NCBI GenBank assembly: GCA_937935075.1 | Contig: CALGYB010000124.1 | Coordinates: forward strand, 1 to 64,000 | Direction: 5' to 3' | DNA length: 64,000 bases | DNA from: an uncultured Roseiflexus sp. | Lineage (GTDB): Bacteria > Chloroflexota > Chloroflexia > Chloroflexales > Roseiflexaceae | Part shown: in pieces, positions 61,149-64,000 of the stretch | Layout: every line of letters begins with the position of its first letter | How positions within the stretch are numbered: position 1 is the stretch's first letter | Made by a program: the position numbers and the translations under genes | Notes under the pieces: model-generated | What the model was told of the DNA's origin: nothing | The model's input: only the letters and a program-made list of their open reading frames with translations | The model's database searches: none

Positions 61149-62296
61149 ACTTTGACCTTACCCCCGAACAGCAGCGCATTCGCGCAGAAGTGCGACGTTT
61201 CGCCGAGCAGGAAATCGCGCCGCGCGCCCGTCACGTCGATGAGACGGGCGAGTTTCCCGCCGAAACATTTCGGAAAATGGCGGAGTTGGGGCTGATGGGA
61301 TTGCCTTTCCCCGAAGAGTATGGCGGCGCAGGCGCCGATAGCATTTCGACCGCCATCGCTATCGAGGAGATTGCGCGCGCCTGCGGTTCGACCGCGCTGA
61401 TCTACTCGGCGCACCTGGGGCTGGGGTGCGCGCCCATCGCCATGTTCGGCACCGACGAGCAGAAACGACGCTTCCTGCGACCCGCAGCCGAAGGACGTCA
61501 TATCGGCGCATTCGCGCTAACCGAACCGCATGCCGGGTCCGATGCCGGCGCCACCCGCACGACCGCTCGACTCGAGAACGGAGAATGGGTGATCAACGGT
61601 TCGAAGATGTGGATTACCAGCGCATCGATTGCCGGGCATCTGATCGTTACGGCGGTCACCGATCCGGGAGAACGGCATTCGATCAGCGCCATTATCGTGC
61701 CCGCCGGAACGCCAGGACTGAGTTTTGGCAAACCAGAAGCCAAAATGGGATTGCGCGGCTCGATCACCAATGCGGTGATGTTCGAGAATGTCCGGGTCCC
61801 TGAGGAAAATCTGTTGGGTCGACGCGGTCGGGGACTACAACAGTTTCTTGCTGTGCTCGACGGCGGACGGGTCGGCATCGGCGCTATGGCAATCGGGCTG
61901 GCGCAAGCGGCATTCGAAGTCGCTTCCGCCTATGCGCGCGAACGCACCGCCTTTGGTAAACTGATCGGCGCTTACGAGTCGGTTTCAAACATGATCGCCG
62001 ATATGGAGGTCGGGCTGGAAGCGGCGCGTTTGCTGGTCTATCAGGCGGCGTGGCTGAAAGACCAGGGGCGGCAGTACAGTCGCGAGGCAGCAATTGCCAA
62101 ACTGTACGCTTCGGAAGTCGGCGAGAAAATCTGCCGCGATGCGATCCAGGTGCTTGGCGGGTATGGCTACAGCAGCGAGTATCCGCTCGAGCGCATTTAC
62201 CGCGACCAGCGCCTGCTTACCATTGGCGAGGGTACGTCAGAGATCCTGCGTGTGGTCATCGGGCGGCAAATTCTCGGCGAGTTCGTCGGCAGGTGA
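61145..62296 (+). CDS. Acyl-CoA dehydrogenase
   Basis: FALTEPHAGSDAGATRTTA; GSKMWITSASIAGHLIVTAVTD; QVLGGYGYSSEYPLERIYRDQRLLTIGEGTSEILRVVIGRQIL. Confidence 0.96.
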   Translation: MNFDLTPEQQRIRAEVRRFAEQEIAPRARHVDETGEFPAETFRKMAELGLMGLPFPEEYGGAGADSISTAIAIEEIARACGSTALIYSAHLGLGCAPIAMFGTDEQKRRFLRPAAEGRHIGAFALTEPHAGSDAGATRTTARLENGEWVINGSKMWITSASIAGHLIVTAVTDPGERHSISAIIVPAGTPGLSFGKPEAKMGLRGSITNAVMFENVRVPEENLLGRRGRGLQQFLAVLDGGRVGIGAMAIGLAQAAFEVASAYARERTAFGKLIGAYESVSNMIADMEVGLEAARLLVYQAAWLKDQGRQYSREAAIAKLYASEVGEKICRDAIQVLGGYGYSSEYPLERIYRDQRLLTIGEGTSEILRVVIGRQILGEFVGR

Positions 62297-62466
62297 CGCG
62301 TTGAACGTTGAATGTGGGAACGGTGCGTCACACAAAGGCCCAACGGCGCAGAGCGGGCGGGACGGCGGCAGGCGCGTGGGGCGCTGGCGGTCAGGCGCGC
62401 AAAGTGCAGGCGGAAAGCGCGCAAGGCGCAGAGCGGGCAGTCTGAAGGTTAACGCAAGCAATCTAA

Positions 62467-62542
62467 CCCCTCACTCCTCACTCCTCACCCCTCACCCCTC
62501 ACCCCTCACCCCTCACCCCTCTCGCCTCACCCCTCACCCCCC
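62467..62542. repeat. Pyrimidine-rich tandem array (CACCCCT units) containing the stop of the next - strand gene
   Basis: cccctcactcctcactcctcacccctcacccctcacccctcacccctcacccctctcgcctcacccctcacccc. Confidence 0.95.
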
Positions 62543-63489
62543 GCCTGCCCCAATATCCACCCTTCAACACGACGGATGCCCTCGTCCTCAGGCTCACCGG
62601 CGGTGCGACGACCAAGGACGACATTGAGTGCGCCGAACAATCCCACCGTGGCGTCGAAATCATCGTCGCCGCCGGGTGCAGCGCCAAATCCGTCATCAAT
62701 CGCGCGGCGCAGAGCGGTATCGATCGCAACCTCCGCCGCATCCGCCCATGCCAGCAGCGCCATTCCTGCGGCGGCGCGGGCAGCCTGCGCGCGTTTGCTG
62801 CCGTGCAGTGTGATACCCAAATGATGGCAGCACTCAGCAGGGTACACTTCGGCGACCACCAGGCGGCCCGCAGCAATCAGGTCGTCCAGGCGTCCCTCAA
62901 AGGGCCAAAGCCAGGGAAACATGGCATTATCTCGCGCATACGCGCGGCGCGCCGCACCCAGCATATCGCGCCAGCCGACGATGGTCGCCTTTCCCACCTG
63001 CTGTGCGCCGAGCGTCCAGAACATCGGCGCAGCGGCGCGCCGCGCGTCGGTAGCCCGGTCGCACCTGCGGCGCAGGTCGTCGATGGTCGTCATACCGAGC
63101 GCCCGGATCAGGTGCGATTGCCGTGTTCCACCCGGTCGTAGCGGGTAGAATGGACGAACGATGCTGATGTCGTCTGGACGACCGGCGACATCGTAGAACT
63201 GCACCCACCGGCCTGAACCCAACTCCGGGAGAAGCGCCGCAAAGTCGGCAACGCCAGCGGCATCCGCGTAACGCAGCGGGAGACCAAGCGGAAAATCGAC
63301 GCCAAACAGGATGCCGCCATCAGGCGCGAGAGTGCGCAACCGCGCCAGCAGCGTCTGCGGGTCGCCAGCCGGACCCGGCGCATACGCCGTGAACCGTCCA
63401 TCGGACTGGCGCAGCGCATACGCCAGCCGCCTTCGCGCCGCGTTCGATCCCCAATCGGCGTGAGCGACCAGAACAGCAAGAGCAGCCAT
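62527..63489 (-). CDS. DUF429-like protein (predicted RNase H-fold)
   Basis: VLVAHADWGSNAARRRLAYAL; GGILFGVDFPLGLPLRYA; VVAEVYPAECCHHLG; DDDFDATVGLFGALNVVLGR. Confidence 0.65.
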   Translation of the reverse strand: MAALAVLVAHADWGSNAARRRLAYALRQSDGRFTAYAPGPAGDPQTLLARLRTLAPDGGILFGVDFPLGLPLRYADAAGVADFAALLPELGSGRWVQFYDVAGRPDDISIVRPFYPLRPGGTRQSHLIRALGMTTIDDLRRRCDRATDARRAAAPMFWTLGAQQVGKATIVGWRDMLGAARRAYARDNAMFPWLWPFEGRLDDLIAAGRLVVAEVYPAECCHHLGITLHGSKRAQAARAAAGMALLAWADAAEVAIDTALRRAIDDGFGAAPGGDDDFDATVGLFGALNVVLGRRTAGEPEDEGIRRVEGWILGQAGGEG

Positions 63490-63497
63490 TGGTGGTA

Positions 63498-64000
63498 TCA
63501 GGGAACAGCGACCGGTGCGGCGGTCAGCACCCAATCGCGGTAGAAATCGTTGAGATCGCAGGCGCAGGCATTTTCGGCGATAGCGCGCACATCGTCGCTC
63601 GACGCAATCCGGTAGCGAAAGGTCGCATAGTAATCGCGCAAAAAGCGATCGAACGCCGGTTCACCGATGCGGTTGCGCAACGCCTGAAAGAAAAGCGCAC
63701 CTTTTGCATATGCAATGGCGGTATAGTTGCCGCGCAACGCCGACACGGGGCGCTTCAGCGGCGCATCACGACCCGCCTGCCGCGCGCGCAGGTACGTCGC
63801 ACGGAATCCATCGAGTTCGCGTTCTGCCGCTATCGCCCCACCGGTTTCTTCCTGATAGATGACCTGCGAAAATGAGGTCAATCCCTCGTCGAGCCAGGCT
63901 TCCCCCTGCACATCGTTGCCGACCAGACTGTACCACCATTGATGCGCCACTTCGTGTGCTACAATGATCTCCAGACCCTCGCGTTCACCGGTGTACAGGC
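63498..64000 (-). CDS. M1 family metallopeptidase, partial (continues past window end)
   Basis: VAHEVAHQWWYSLVGNDVQGEAWLDEGLTSFSQVIYQEE: HExxHx18E. Confidence 0.92.
   Translation of the reverse strand, partial: LYTGEREGLEIIVAHEVAHQWWYSLVGNDVQGEAWLDEGLTSFSQVIYQEETGGAIAAERELDGFRATYLRARQAGRDAPLKRPVSALRGNYTAIAYAKGALFFQALRNRIGEPAFDRFLRDYYATFRYRIASSDDVRAIAENACACDLNDFYRDWVLTAAPVAVP

Overview
This 64 kb, GC-rich window looks like a chromosomal segment of a filamentous anoxygenic phototrophic Chloroflexi, probably Roseiflexus-like (lineage inferred from gene content and repeat style, not searched). Most of it is ordinary housekeeping: SPFH protein, DEAD/DUF1998 helicase, Sco1, rpiA, ilvD, uvrC, sigma-70, smc, rny, spoVS, panE, cmk, a tilS-hpt fusion, a tyrosine phenol-lyase-like gene, M42 peptidase, proline racemase family, GH18, ECF sigma, phoU, acyP, TgpA-like transglutaminase, tatD, REC-histidine kinase, UDG and acyl-CoA dehydrogenase. 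One tRNA-Pro(TGG) is present. The unusual material is concentrated in four places. (1) An accessory island at about 38.2-44.5 kb has small secreted or hypothetical genes, a frameshifted VanZ-like gene, a duplicated beta-module family, dispersed hairpin repeats and an IS5-like element. (2) That IS (42986-44146) and a deleted 364-bp derivative (18785-19148) share ends and CTAG flanks; the transposase reading frame of the large copy carries several copies of a ~20-nt repeat. (3) A VapBC-like pair at 14.6-15.2 kb has a nonsense codon in the antitoxin but an intact toxin. (4) A two-gene orphan cassette lies at 54.6-55.8 kb. No CRISPR array or rRNA was seen. All family assignments come from reading the translations; no database search was run.
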